NCBI RefSeq assembly: GCF_900609055.1
Contig: NZ_UXAW01000120.1
Span: forward strand, 1 to 55,172
DNA: 55,172 nt
Reading direction: 5' to 3'
DNA from: Pseudogemmobacter humi
Lineage (GTDB): Bacteria; Pseudomonadota; Alphaproteobacteria; Rhodobacterales; Rhodobacteraceae
Part shown: piece by piece, positions 25,991 to 34,301 of the stretch
Numbering within the stretch: position 1 is the stretch's first letter
How the letters are laid out: each line of letters begins with the position of its first letter
Translations under genes and position numbers: made by a program
The notes under the pieces: model-generated
Databases searched by the model: none
Told to the model about the DNA's origin: nothing
What the model saw: the letters and a program-made list of their open reading frames with translations, nothing else

Positions 25991-26974
25991 TCAGCCCCCG
26001 AACATCTCGGCGAAACGGGCCTTGTCGGCTTCGGTCGCGGTCACGACGGCGGAGATATCGGCGGGCATGATCTTCACCTCGGCGCCCTCGGGCAGCCAGG
26101 CGGGTTTGCCCACCGCCGGATTGGCCGGCAGATAGCCCTGTTCCAGCGCCAGCTTCTGGCCGTCCTCGGACAGGATGAAGTCGATGAACTTCTTCGCATC
26201 CTCGACATTGTCCGAGGATTTCATGATCGCCACCGGCTCGGTCACCGCCACCACGCCCTCGTCGGGGAACACGAATTCGATGGGCGAGCCCCCGGCCTTC
26301 GCGTTCAGCGCCATGAAATCGACAAGGATGCCATAGGGCTTCTCGCCCGAGGCGATAGACTTCAGCACCGCGCCGTTGCCGCGCACCGCGATCAGCTCAT
26401 TGGCCTTCAGCGCCTCGAAATAATCCCAGCCCTTGGTCGGATCGGCGACGAAAGTCGACAGCAGGAACGCCGCCGCGCCGGAATAAAGCGGGCTCGGCAT
26501 CACCACCTGACCCTTGATTTCCGGGTTGGTCAGATCGGCCCAGGTCTGCGGCCGGAACGACGCATCGCTGTGATAAGCGATCCCGGTGGTGATCAGCTTC
26601 GAGCCGAAATAGCTGTGGTCGGGATCCCAGGCGTCTGCCGCCAGCCCGCTGACATCCGCCTCGGCATAGGGCAGCAGCCGGTCCTGGCCTTTCAAAAGCT
26701 CCATCGACACCGCATCGGCGATCAGCAACACATCGGCCTGCGGCGCCCCGGCGGCGAATTCCGCCGCCATTTTCGACAGGATGTCCGAAGTGCCCGAGCG
26801 GTAGACCTGCACGGTCACGTCCGGGTAAGCGGCCTGGAACCGCTCGACCGTCTTTGTCGCATCGGCCTCGGGCTGCGAGGTGTAGAGCGTGATCTCGCCC
26901 GCAAGCGCGGCCCCCGCCATCAGCGAAAGCGCCAGCGCCGTTCCGCCCGCAAGGCGGGTGATCTGCTTGTTCAT
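25991..26974 (-). CDS. ABC transporter substrate-binding protein (AfuA/FbpA/PhnS class)
   Basis: Periplasmic type II binding protein, 327 aa from ATG 26974 (GGGAGGAG upstream). A signal peptide (MNKQITRLAGGTALALSLM, cleavage near ALAGE, about 25) precedes EITLYTSQPEADATKTVERF, VQVYRSGTSDILSKMAAEF, ADVLLIADA, GIAYHSD and VMPSPLYSGAAAF. The double tyrosine that binds iron in FbpA proteins is not apparent, so ferric iron is unlikely. AfuA homologues bind hexose phosphates and PhnS binds 2-aminoethylphosphonate. With SurE and a metallo-hydrolase in the operon, a phosphate ester is a reasonable guess. Confidence 0.88.
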   Translation of the reverse strand: MNKQITRLAGGTALALSLMAGAALAGEITLYTSQPEADATKTVERFQAAYPDVTVQVYRSGTSDILSKMAAEFAAGAPQADVLLIADAVSMELLKGQDRLLPYAEADVSGLAADAWDPDHSYFGSKLITTGIAYHSDASFRPQTWADLTNPEIKGQVVMPSPLYSGAAAFLLSTFVADPTKGWDYFEALKANELIAVRGNGAVLKSIASGEKPYGILVDFMALNAKAGGSPIEFVFPDEGVVAVTEPVAIMKSSDNVEDAKKFIDFILSEDGQKLALEQGYLPANPAVGKPAWLPEGAEVKIMPADISAVVTATEADKARFAEMFGG

Positions 26975-27038
26975 GATGGCTCCTCCCATGGTCGCCGGTT
27001 TGTGTCGTCCGCAGAGTATCCCCGTCGTCCACGGCCTG

Positions 27039-27132
27039 GAACACGGCTGGCAGTCTGCGGTGTTCATATGATCTCCGTCAACAACAAATGATCTTATTGC
27101 GTTCTTTTGTAACATCATCATGATAGATGATC
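27039..27132. promoter_or_regulatory. divergent control region of module 3 with repeated ATGATC and an inverted repeat
   Basis: This AT-rich part of the 176-bp gap between the binding-protein and sorC genes holds ATGATC at 27068, 27088 and 27127 (20 and 39 bp apart), an inverted repeat GAACAC/GTGTTC (27039-27044 and 27060-27065) and an ATCATC/GATGAT repeat at 27113-27130. The near 20-bp phasing suggests cooperative binding of the SorC protein on one DNA face. Confidence 0.4.
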
Positions 27133-27150
27133 ATGACCCGGAGGCCCCGC

Positions 27151-28104
27151 ATGACCCTTCGCGCCCCGCTGATTTCCTCGGACCAGAAGGTCAAGGCGGC
27201 CTGGCTTTACCATGTCGAGGGTCTGACCCAGGAACAGATCGCCGCGCAGATGAGCCTGAGCCGCGTCAAGGTGATGCGGCTTCTGGCCGAATGCCTGACC
27301 GAAGGGCTGATCACCATCCGCATCAACCAGACCGCCGCCGGCCATGTCGCGCTGGAACGGCGGCTGGAGCGCGCCTTCGGCTTCGATTCCGCGGTGGTGT
27401 TTCCGGCCTCGGATTCGGCCGAGGGGCTGGAAAAGGGCCTCGCCCATGCCCTGGCCGATGTGCTGGACCAGAGCGTGGCACCCGGGATGACGCTGGCGGT
27501 CGGCAGCGGCCATACGCTGTTTCACAGCCTGCGCCATCTGGAGCCGCGGCCGCCCGGGCCGGGGGCGGTGGTCGGCCTTGTCGGCGCGCTGGCGCATTCG
27601 GGCTGGATCAACCCCTCCTCGGTCGCGATGCGGCTTGGTGAGGTGTTCGGCGTGTCGAGCCACCAGATCCCCGCCCCGGTGCTGGTCGATGACGAATCGC
27701 TGGCCGCGCGGCTCTGGCAGCAGCAGCCCCTGCGCGAAACCCGCGCGCGCGCGCTGGCCGCCGATCTGGCGGTGCTGACGGTGGGCAGCCATTCGCCGCA
27801 GGCCACGGTGTTCCGCCACGGGCTGATTCCGCCCGAACATTTCGACTCGCTGCGCGAGGCCGGGGCGGTGGCGAATATGCTGTGCCGCTTTATCGACGCC
27901 GGGGGGCGCGAGGTCGATCATCCGATCAACCGCTGCGTGATGTCGCTGGATCTGAACGCCGTGGCCCGCATCCCCCACATCATCCTGGCCGCCGCCGGGG
28001 CGCAGCGCCTGCCCGCGATCCGCGCCGCGATCCGGGCGGTGCCGGTCTCGGTGCTGATCACCGACGAGGGTTGCGCCGCCGCTTTGCTGGACGGTCAGCC
28101 CTGA
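27151..28104 (+). CDS. SorC-family transcriptional regulator (module 3)
   Basis: 317 aa. A helix-turn-helix is at about residues 12-40 (WLYHVEGLTQEQIAAQMSLS), followed by the SorC effector domain with LAVGSGHTLFHSLRHL, VVGLVGALAHSG, FIDAGGREVDHPINRCVMSL and LITDEGCAAALLDG. ATG 27151 was preferred over ATGs at 27127 and 27133 because CGGAGG stands 7 nt before it. It is divergent from the AfuABC-like operon and presumably its regulator. The 3' end overlaps the convergent Na/Pi cotransporter gene by 10 bp. Confidence 0.88.
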   Translation: MTLRAPLISSDQKVKAAWLYHVEGLTQEQIAAQMSLSRVKVMRLLAECLTEGLITIRINQTAAGHVALERRLERAFGFDSAVVFPASDSAEGLEKGLAHALADVLDQSVAPGMTLAVGSGHTLFHSLRHLEPRPPGPGAVVGLVGALAHSGWINPSSVAMRLGEVFGVSSHQIPAPVLVDDESLAARLWQQQPLRETRARALAADLAVLTVGSHSPQATVFRHGLIPPEHFDSLREAGAVANMLCRFIDAGGREVDHPINRCVMSLDLNAVARIPHIILAAAGAQRLPAIRAAIRAVPVSVLITDEGCAAALLDGQP

Positions 28105-29771
28105 ACCGGCGGCGCGGAGGGCACCCGCGAGGGCGCTGCATCCGGCTCGCGCAGACGGCTTTCGCGCAAGAGGCCCAGATCGTCCAAGATCGGATGCGCC
28201 ACCGTCACCAGATGCGCGTTGATCCGTTTCAGATCGCGCAGAATGTCGAGATGCAGCGATGAGGTCTGCATGCTCTCTCGCCGCCCCTGTTGCAGCCGCA
28301 ACAGATGGTTCTCGGCCGATCGCTTCTCGACCGTGCGGACCCGCTCTTTGATTTCCATCAGCTGGCGGGCGAGGTTGATGTCGTGGCTGACCACCACCGT
28401 CTGCGCGATGCGCAGATTGTGCAGCGTGATGTCGAACAGTTCGCGCAGCTCGGCCTCGCCGTCGGGCGAGAACACCAGCCCGCTGTCGATCTTCTTGAAC
28501 ACCTCTTCGGCAAGGCCCTTCTCGATGATATCGCCGACATGTTCCAGGTTGATCGCGTAATCCATCAGATTCATCGAGCCGGACGCCTCGGCCTCGCTCA
28601 GTTGCGAGCGGTTCAGCCGCGACAGATACAGTTTCACCGCCTGTTGCAGCTTGTCGACCCGCGCCTCCAGATCGGGGATTTCGGCCAGCGGCGTGCGGGT
28701 GCCGGTCTCGAAAGCGGTGATGGTGCGCATCAGCATCGCCTCGATCAGATCGCCGATCCGCAGCACCTCGCGCGTGGCCGAGGACAGCGCCATAAGCGGG
28801 GTCTTCAGCTCATGCTCGGCGATGAATTCGGGGCCGAAGTCGCGGGCCGGATCGTCGGGGATCAGCCGCTCCATCGCGCGCGACAAGAGCCCCGAGAGCG
28901 GCCAGACGATCAGCCCCAGCACCAGATTATAGCCGAGGTGAATGTCCACCGGCAGCATCGCGGGCGACAGTTTCAGCGAAACGAGCCAGGCCGCGAGCGG
29001 CTCGGCGAAGGGCATCACCGCCAGCGCCCCGATCACCCGCACGCCGAGGTTGCCGAACATCACCCGCCGGGTGGCCGCGGGCGCGCGCAGGGTCGCCAGC
29101 ACCGGCGTGACCGCGCCGCCGATATTGGCGCCCAGCACCAGAGCGAAGGTCAGCGGCACCGACAGCAGCGCCGATTGCGACAGCGTAAGGATCAGCACCA
29201 CCACCGCGAGCGACGAGGACGAGATCATCGCCAGCACGGCGGCCAAAATCAGCGCCACCGGCAGCGCATTGCCCAGAAGCGCGATGAAACTGAGCAGCGC
29301 CGGGGATTCGCGCAGGGGCTCGGTCGCGGCCGTCAGGTGATGCAGCGACAACAGCATCAGCCCGATGCCGATCAGCGCATTGCCGCCGCCTTTGCGGGTG
29401 TTGGTGTCGCGGCTGCGCCGCAGCACGTAACCGGCGAGGATCAGCAGAGGCGAGACCCAGGCCGTGCCGCTTGCCACCAGCCAGGCGGTGATCGCAGTGC
29501 CGATATTCGCGCCCAGAAGCACGATCTGCCCCGCCGTGCCCGCCACAAGCTGACGCTCGACGAAAGAGGCGATCATCAGCGCGGTCGCGGTCGAGCTTTG
29601 CAACAGCACCGTCGCCACCAGCCCGGCGACGAAGGCGCGCACCGGGCCGCGGGTTCCGGCATGCAGCCCCTTGCGCAGCCGCGGCCCGAAGGCCAGCGTC
29701 ATCCCGTCCTTCACGAGGGCCAGCCCGAACAAGAGCAGCGCCACCGCACCGCCCAGATTCAGCATGACCAT
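28095..29771 (-). CDS. Na+/phosphate cotransporter (NptA-like) with PhoU-like C-terminal domain
   Basis: 558 aa from ATG 29771. Two inverted Na/Pi-cotransporter repeats carry the QSST motif (VLLQSSTATALMIAS, about residues 55-70) and the paired GANIGTAITAWLVA and GANIGGAVTPVLA segments. The C-terminal about 200 residues are helical and PhoU-like (LKTPLMALSSATREVLRIGD, then helices with LEHVGDIIEKGLAEEVFKK). Imports phosphate using the sodium gradient, with the PhoU-like part a likely regulator. A Pho box lies 71 nt upstream. ATG 29765 or an in-frame TTG 12 nt further upstream with AGGAAAGG are alternative starts. Confidence 0.9.
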   Translation of the reverse strand: MVMLNLGGAVALLLFGLALVKDGMTLAFGPRLRKGLHAGTRGPVRAFVAGLVATVLLQSSTATALMIASFVERQLVAGTAGQIVLLGANIGTAITAWLVASGTAWVSPLLILAGYVLRRSRDTNTRKGGGNALIGIGLMLLSLHHLTAATEPLRESPALLSFIALLGNALPVALILAAVLAMISSSSLAVVVLILTLSQSALLSVPLTFALVLGANIGGAVTPVLATLRAPAATRRVMFGNLGVRVIGALAVMPFAEPLAAWLVSLKLSPAMLPVDIHLGYNLVLGLIVWPLSGLLSRAMERLIPDDPARDFGPEFIAEHELKTPLMALSSATREVLRIGDLIEAMLMRTITAFETGTRTPLAEIPDLEARVDKLQQAVKLYLSRLNRSQLSEAEASGSMNLMDYAINLEHVGDIIEKGLAEEVFKKIDSGLVFSPDGEAELRELFDITLHNLRIAQTVVVSHDINLARQLMEIKERVRTVEKRSAENHLLRLQQGRRESMQTSSLHLDILRDLKRINAHLVTVAHPILDDLGLLRESRLREPDAAPSRVPSAPPVQG

Positions 29772-29841
29772 CACAGAGCCCAAGGCGCATCCTTTCCTGC
29801 CGCCCTTTCGCACCGCCGGACAGCGCGAAAGGAAGATCAGA

Positions 29842-29859
29842 TGTAACAGTTATATGACA
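29842..29859 (-). promoter_or_regulatory. Pho box upstream of the Na/phosphate cotransporter
   Basis: On the minus strand TGTCATATAAC followed by TGTTACA. These are two PhoB half-sites 11 bp apart, close to the consensus CTGTCATAAATCTGTCAC. It sits in the 214-bp gap (29772-29985), which shows nothing else. Confidence 0.65.
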
Positions 29860-29985
29860 CGTCTTCAAACGCAGGGTTAACGCCCCCGCGGTTTTCCCCC
29901 TGCCCGCGCGGGCGATGTGACAGCGCGGCCACGCCGGGCACCGGCGCAAACCCTGTTTCAGGCTCATGCCGGCGGGCGGGCCGCC

Positions 29986-32622
29986 TCAGCCCCCGTCCAG
30001 CGCCGCCCGGATCGCCGCCGCCAGCTGATCGAAGCTGAAGGGTTTCGCCAGGAACCCGTGCCCGGCACAGGTGCCGCCGCCCGTCACCCTGGCGTTGCGG
30101 CTGAAGCCGCTGGTGAACACCACCCGCAGATCCGGGCGCAGCGCGCAGGCGCGCTCAGCGAGTTGCGGTCCGCTCATCTGCGGCATCACGATATCGGTGA
30201 AGAGCAGGCTGACCGGCGCGCCGCTGCCCAGAATATCCAGCGCCTCTGCCCCCGAGGCGGCGGACAGCACACTGTAGCCAAGCTCGCGCAGCGCCTCGGC
30301 GGTGAAATTGCGCACCCGTTCCTCATCCTCGACCACGAGGATCACCTCATCGGCGCGCCCCTCCGGCGCGGCCCCGTCAGAGCGGCGCGGCTCGGCCCCG
30401 GGCGTCTCGTCCCCCTCATGGACCGGCAGGTAAAGCTCGGCCCGCGTGCCCTCGCCGGGTTGCGAGGCAATGCGGATATGGCCGCCCGACTGGCGGATGA
30501 AGCCGTAAACCTGGCTCAGCCCGAGGCCCGTCCCCTTGCCCACGGCCTTGGTGGTGAAGAACGGATCGAACGCCTTGGCCAGCACCTCGGGCGTCATCCC
30601 CGCCCCGGTGTCGCTGACCGAGATCCGCACATATTGCCCGGCGTCGATCCCGGTCGCGCGCGCCTCGGCCGCGCCGATCATCGCATTGGCGGTTTGAATC
30701 GTGACGCTGCCGCCCTCGGGCATGGCGTCGCGCGCATTCACCGCCAGATTGACGATGGCATTCTCCAGCTGGTTCGGATCGACCCGCGCGCGGCGCAGAT
30801 CGGGCGCCAGCACCCGTTCCAGCCGCACCCGCTCACCCAGCGAACGCGAGAGCATATCGGCCAGCCCGCCGACCAGCGCATTGGCATCGACCACCCCGGG
30901 TTGCAGCGGCTGCTGGCGCGCGAAGGCCAGCAGGCGATGCGTCAGCGCGGCGGCGCGTTTCGCCCCTTCCAGCGCGCCGTCGATGAATTCGGCGGCCCCG
31001 GCCTCGCCCTTGGCCAGCCGGCGCTGCGCCATGTTCAGCCCGCTGATCACCACCGCCAGCATATTATTGAAATCATGCGCGATTCCGCCGGTCAACTGGC
31101 CGACGGCCTCCATCTTCTGCAACTGGCGCAACTGGCTCTCGGCCGCCTCGCGCCTTGCGAATTCCTCGCGCAGCACCGCCTCGCGCTGCGCGATCTCAGT
31201 CTCCTGATCCGCGATCCGGCGGTTCAGGCTGATCAGCGCCTCGGCCCGTTCGATGGCAAGCCAGGTCTGCAAGACCACCTCTTTCGCCAGCGCGATCTCG
31301 GCGGGCTTCCACGAGCGGACCGAGGCCTGATGCAGATAGATCCCCGCCGCCCAGGCCCCGTCGGTCATCAGCGGCACGCAGATCCCGGCCAGCACGCCCT
31401 CGTCGGCATAGGGCCGCAACTGCCCCCCGGCGTCGCGCAGACTGTCGCCGAACACCATGGTCTGGCCGCGCCGCCGCTCGGCCTCGGCGAAGGGGCCGTA
31501 ATGGCCGGTCGCCTGCCCGCCGGTCAGCGGCGCCAGCACGCCATCGGTCCAGCACCCGTCATGGCGGACGGTGCGCGCGCCCAGCACCCGGTAGAAACCG
31601 ACGCGGTTGACCCCCAGCCTCTTGCCGATCGCCTCCGAGGAGATGCGCAGGATCTCTTCCGGGTCGGTCAGCAGGCGCTGGCGCGCGATCTGCTCCAGCA
31701 CGAATTCGCGCTCTTCCATGGCACCGCGCAGCCGCAGTTCGGCCTCTTTCAGATCGGTGATGTCGTAGCTGACGCCGGGAAAGCGGTGGCAGCGCCCGTC
31801 CGGCCCGGCGATGCAGCGCCCCTGCGCCGAGACCCAGCGGACCGAGCCGTCCGGCCCGAGCAGCCGGTATTCCGACGAGAACGGGGTAAGATCCTCGATC
31901 GCGCGGCGGGCCTCCGCCTCGACCCGGGCCAGATCCTCGGGATGGATACGGGCGAAGAAGGCGCTTTCCGGCGCCCCTGTCGCCGCCAGCGCCGGATCCA
32001 CCCCGTAAAGCGAGGCGAAACGGCTATCGACGGTGATGCGCCCCTCCGGCACGTCCCAGTCCCAGATGCCGATGCTGTTGCCTGACGACAAGGCCAGGTC
32101 CAGCCGCTCGTCGGCCCGTCTGCGGGCGCGTTCGGCCATCACGCTCGATGTGGTCTCGCCGGTGACGCAGAACATCCCCGCGATCCGGCCATCGTCGCCG
32201 TAAGCGGGGGAATAGGTGAAGGTCCAGTAGCTTTCTTCCGGCACGCCCTCGCGGCTGATGTCCAGCCGCATGTCCTCCACCTTCTGCGGCCGCCCCGCCA
32301 GCGCGCCCTCGACCAGCGGCGAGATGTCGGGCCAGATGCTCTCCCAGACCTCGCGGAACGGCCGGCCGAGCGCGTGATCCGCGCGCCAGCCAAGGATCGG
32401 GCGATAGGCATCGTTGAACAGACACAGAAGCCGCGGCCCCCAGGCCAGGAACATCGGCGTGGGGCAGGCCAGCATCATGGCGACAAGGCTGCGCAGCGAA
32501 CGGGGCCAGCCGCCGACCGGCCCGGGGCCGGCCGAATCCCAGTCGAAGGCCGCGATCTCGCGCCCCATCGGAGTGTCGCAAAAGCAGTCGGGCAGACCGG
32601 ACACGGGAACCTGTCGATCCAT
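29986..32622 (-). CDS. PAS-PAS-GAF hybrid histidine kinase with C-terminal receiver
   Basis: 878 aa, soluble. A first PAS domain (about 25-140, PRLLCLFNDAYRPILGW) and a second PAS/PAC (about 175-300) are followed by a GAF domain (about 310-460), a coiled coil, the histidine phosphoacceptor GGIAHDFNNMLAVV (His about 515), and an ATPase with NAIVNLAVNARDAMPEGG (N box), DTGAGM and GTGLGLSQVYGF. A receiver with the phospho-Asp in LLFTDIVMPQ (about 807) ends the protein. ATG 32622 was chosen because the first PAS is complete from there; an upstream extension would read into non-conserved sequence. It lies beside the phyR locus and may feed it or act as a self-contained phosphorelay. Confidence 0.9.
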   Translation of the reverse strand: MDRQVPVSGLPDCFCDTPMGREIAAFDWDSAGPGPVGGWPRSLRSLVAMMLACPTPMFLAWGPRLLCLFNDAYRPILGWRADHALGRPFREVWESIWPDISPLVEGALAGRPQKVEDMRLDISREGVPEESYWTFTYSPAYGDDGRIAGMFCVTGETTSSVMAERARRRADERLDLALSSGNSIGIWDWDVPEGRITVDSRFASLYGVDPALAATGAPESAFFARIHPEDLARVEAEARRAIEDLTPFSSEYRLLGPDGSVRWVSAQGRCIAGPDGRCHRFPGVSYDITDLKEAELRLRGAMEEREFVLEQIARQRLLTDPEEILRISSEAIGKRLGVNRVGFYRVLGARTVRHDGCWTDGVLAPLTGGQATGHYGPFAEAERRRGQTMVFGDSLRDAGGQLRPYADEGVLAGICVPLMTDGAWAAGIYLHQASVRSWKPAEIALAKEVVLQTWLAIERAEALISLNRRIADQETEIAQREAVLREEFARREAAESQLRQLQKMEAVGQLTGGIAHDFNNMLAVVISGLNMAQRRLAKGEAGAAEFIDGALEGAKRAAALTHRLLAFARQQPLQPGVVDANALVGGLADMLSRSLGERVRLERVLAPDLRRARVDPNQLENAIVNLAVNARDAMPEGGSVTIQTANAMIGAAEARATGIDAGQYVRISVSDTGAGMTPEVLAKAFDPFFTTKAVGKGTGLGLSQVYGFIRQSGGHIRIASQPGEGTRAELYLPVHEGDETPGAEPRRSDGAAPEGRADEVILVVEDEERVRNFTAEALRELGYSVLSAASGAEALDILGSGAPVSLLFTDIVMPQMSGPQLAERACALRPDLRVVFTSGFSRNARVTGGGTCAGHGFLAKPFSFDQLAAAIRAALDGG

Positions 32623-32739
32623 GGCTGTGTTCCGCAAACCTCCGATGATCCTGGTGGGAATGGCCCGATCATGAAGCGGGCGAAGCCGCCTGTCCACAAC
32701 CACAATGGCATCCGGCGCGGCCTGCCCCGCCCCGCGAAA

Positions 32740-32770
32740 GGAAAAGCCACCGCCCTCAGGGGCGATGGCT
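32740..32770 (-). terminator. intrinsic terminator after DUF1328 gene
   Basis: Minus strand: AGCCATCGCCCCTGAGGGCG-GTGGCT stem-loop (32770-32745) followed by TTTTC. It lies 39 nt after the DUF1328 stop. Confidence 0.75.
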
Positions 32771-32808
32771 TCCTGCACCCGGGGACGGCGGGTGCATACC
32801 GCCGGTGG

Positions 32809-32982
32809 TCAGACCGGCGGACGGCTGCGGATCGCACGCGACAGGATCGCCACCACGAAGAGGGCGATGAAGACGAAGAACAGCACCTGCGCGATGGAAG
32901 ATGCCGTTCCCGCGACGCCGGTAAAGCCAAGCGACGCCGCGATCAGCGCAACGATCAGGAATGTAAGGGCCCAGCCAGGCAT
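32809..32982 (-). CDS. DUF1328 (YtjA-like) small membrane protein
   Basis: 57 aa with two hydrophobic helices: [20 protein letters not shown], a [10 protein letters not shown] turn, then [15 protein letters not shown] and a basic end. These match the whole length of the DUF1328 family. These proteins are common members of the alphaproteobacterial general stress regulon; their mechanism is unknown. ATG 32982 has AAGGAAAA upstream. A full EcfG-type promoter lies at 33025-33049 and a strong terminator follows, so the gene is a single unit. Confidence 0.85.
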   Translation of the reverse strand: MPGWALTFLIVALIAASLGFTGVAGTASSIAQVLFFVFIALFVVAILSRAIRSRPPV

Positions 32983-33024
32983 GGGGTTTTCCTTTCTGCG
33001 TCAGTTACTTCAGTCTGAAAACCA

Positions 33025-33049
33025 AACCCGCCGCCGGTGCAAAGGTTCC
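33025..33049 (-). promoter_or_regulatory. EcfG-type promoter for DUF1328 gene
   Basis: Minus strand GGAAC (33049-33045), 16-nt spacer, GGTT (33028-33025). 43 nt before the ATG. Confidence 0.7.
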
Positions 33050-33186
33050 GGCAAACGGCATCCCCCCTCCGGCGCGCCCTCCGTATCCCACGCACCGGCC
33101 AGTCCCCGCCATGCCGGGAAGACGCGCCCTCGCCACGGCGCTCCTTCCGCCCCTTCATTTTCTGTCTGAAAATATCCTCGGGGGGA

Positions 33187-33228
33187 GCCCGCGGCATGGC
33201 CGCGGGCGCGGGGGGCAGACAGCCCCCC
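33187..33228. terminator. paired GC hairpins downstream of phyR
   Basis: Two adjacent stems lie just beyond the phyR stop: GCCCGCGG-CATGG-CCGCGGGC (33187-33207) and GGGGGGC-AGACA-GCCCCCC (33210-33228). There is no long T run. They may end phyR transcription or shield it from the DUF1328 promoter; a dispersed repeat is another possibility. The rest of the 275-bp gap shows only the DUF1328 promoter. Confidence 0.5.
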
Positions 33229-33257
33229 GTTCCCCGGCCGGCCAGAGCCGGAACGCC

Positions 33258-34124
33258 TCAGCCCATCAGCGTCTCGGTCGAGGCGAAGAACATCGCCTGG
33301 CTGACCGCCGATCTGACGCGCTCCTCGGTGAAGGGTTTGGTGATCAGGAAGGCGGGCTCGGGCTTTTCCCCGGTCAGCAGCCGCTCGGGGAAGGCGGTGA
33401 TGAAGATCACCGGCACCTCGCCCAGATCCGGCAGCAGCATGCGCACCGCGTCGATCCCCGAGGAATTGTCGGCAAGCTGGATGTCGGCAAGGATCAGATC
33501 CGGCCCGGTCTCGCGCCCCAGCCGGACCGCGTCGTCGCGGGTCGCGGCGATCCCGGTCACCTCATGGCCCATTTCCTCAACGATGCTGCGGATGTCCAGC
33601 GCGATCAGCGGCTCGTCCTCGATGATCATGATCCGGCCCGGAATCCCGGCCTGGGTCTCGCGATAGGCGATGGCGACCAGCTCGTCCGCCTCGCTCGCGG
33701 GGATCCGCATGATCTGGCCGATCTCCTCGCGGGTGAATTCCTCGATGGTGAACAGCAAAAGCGCCTCGCGGGTATTCGAGGTCAGCCCCGCCAGCCGGGC
33801 CTGCGCCCGCCGCTCGGGGCCCGCCGCGGGCGGATCCGCCACCGCCCGGCCCGAGCTTTGCCAGACGCTGTGAAAGGTGCGAAACAGCACGATCCGCGGC
33901 GACACCCCGGGATCAAGCAACGAGCGGTCGGCGAGCAGCGCCTCGATCGTCGCCGCCGCATAACGGTCGCCGCTGTCCTGGCTGCCGGTCAGCGCGCGGG
34001 CATATCGTCTCAGATAGGGAAGTTCCGCCGCAACGCGGACGGCCATGCTGTTTTCCACCACCGGCGTCTCGCGGGGGGCCTGAGGCGCACCCGCCGGGGG
34101 GTCGTTCGGATCTGTCTGGCTCAT
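33258..34124 (-). CDS. phyR: general stress response anti-anti-sigma/response regulator PhyR
   Basis: 288 aa. The N-terminal sigma-factor-like domain (about residues 28-150, with AAELPYLRRYARALTGSQDS, LFRTFHSVW and FTIEEFTREEIGQIMRI) mimics EcfG. The C-terminal receiver (about 165-285) has MIIEDEPLIALDI, phospho-Asp in ILADIQL (about 214), VIFITAFPERL and FLITKPF. When phosphorylated, PhyR binds NepR and frees EcfG. ATG 34124 has AAGGCGG upstream. It is divergent from nepR-ecfG, the classical arrangement. A GGAAC-N16-GGTT promoter gives positive autoregulation. Confidence 0.95.
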   Translation of the reverse strand: MSQTDPNDPPAGAPQAPRETPVVENSMAVRVAAELPYLRRYARALTGSQDSGDRYAAATIEALLADRSLLDPGVSPRIVLFRTFHSVWQSSGRAVADPPAAGPERRAQARLAGLTSNTREALLLFTIEEFTREEIGQIMRIPASEADELVAIAYRETQAGIPGRIMIIEDEPLIALDIRSIVEEMGHEVTGIAATRDDAVRLGRETGPDLILADIQLADNSSGIDAVRMLLPDLGEVPVIFITAFPERLLTGEKPEPAFLITKPFTEERVRSAVSQAMFFASTETLMG

Positions 34125-34159
34125 TGCCGCCTTCTTCCTCGGTTCCTGCACTTTGGCAG

Positions 34160-34184
34160 GGAACCAAACCCATTCGCCGGGATT
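34160..34184 (+). promoter_or_regulatory. possible EcfG-type promoter for nepR-ecfG
   Basis: GGAAC at 34160-34164, 16 nt, GATT at 34181-34184. It overlaps the opposing phyR promoter, just as the b561 and coxB sites overlap. The leader to the nepR ATG would be about 110 nt. Confidence 0.45.
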
Positions 34185-34191
34185 AGGTTCC
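34167..34191 (-). promoter_or_regulatory. EcfG-type promoter for phyR
   Basis: Minus strand GGAAC (34191-34187), 16 nt, GGTT (34170-34167), 43 nt before the phyR ATG. The known autoregulation of phyR supports this site and fixes the local consensus. Confidence 0.75.
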
Positions 34192-34301
34192 ACAACAAAA
34201 TGCAGCACGGGCCCGCCTTCCGCAGAGGAACGGACCTGACGCAAGGTCACGCCAAGCAGCCTTCACGCCGGACGGAACGAGTGGACGAACAGATAACAGC
34301 G

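Noticed and set aside
25991-26974. Ferric iron transport as the role of the AfuABC-like operon
   Set aside because: The binding protein lacks the visible iron-binding tyrosine pair, and SurE plus a metallo-hydrolase do not fit iron uptake.
27038-27062. GGAAC-N16-GGTG upstream of the module 3 sorC gene
   Set aside because: One mismatch in the short -10 and a sugar regulator is not an expected stress target. Kept only as part of the inverted repeat.
29917-32085. 722-codon open frame on the plus strand
   Set aside because: Antisense shadow of the PAS hybrid kinase with low-complexity composition.
32955-33197. 80-codon minus-strand frame upstream of DUF1328
   Set aside because: It covers the EcfG promoter and hairpins and overlaps the real DUF1328 start in another frame.
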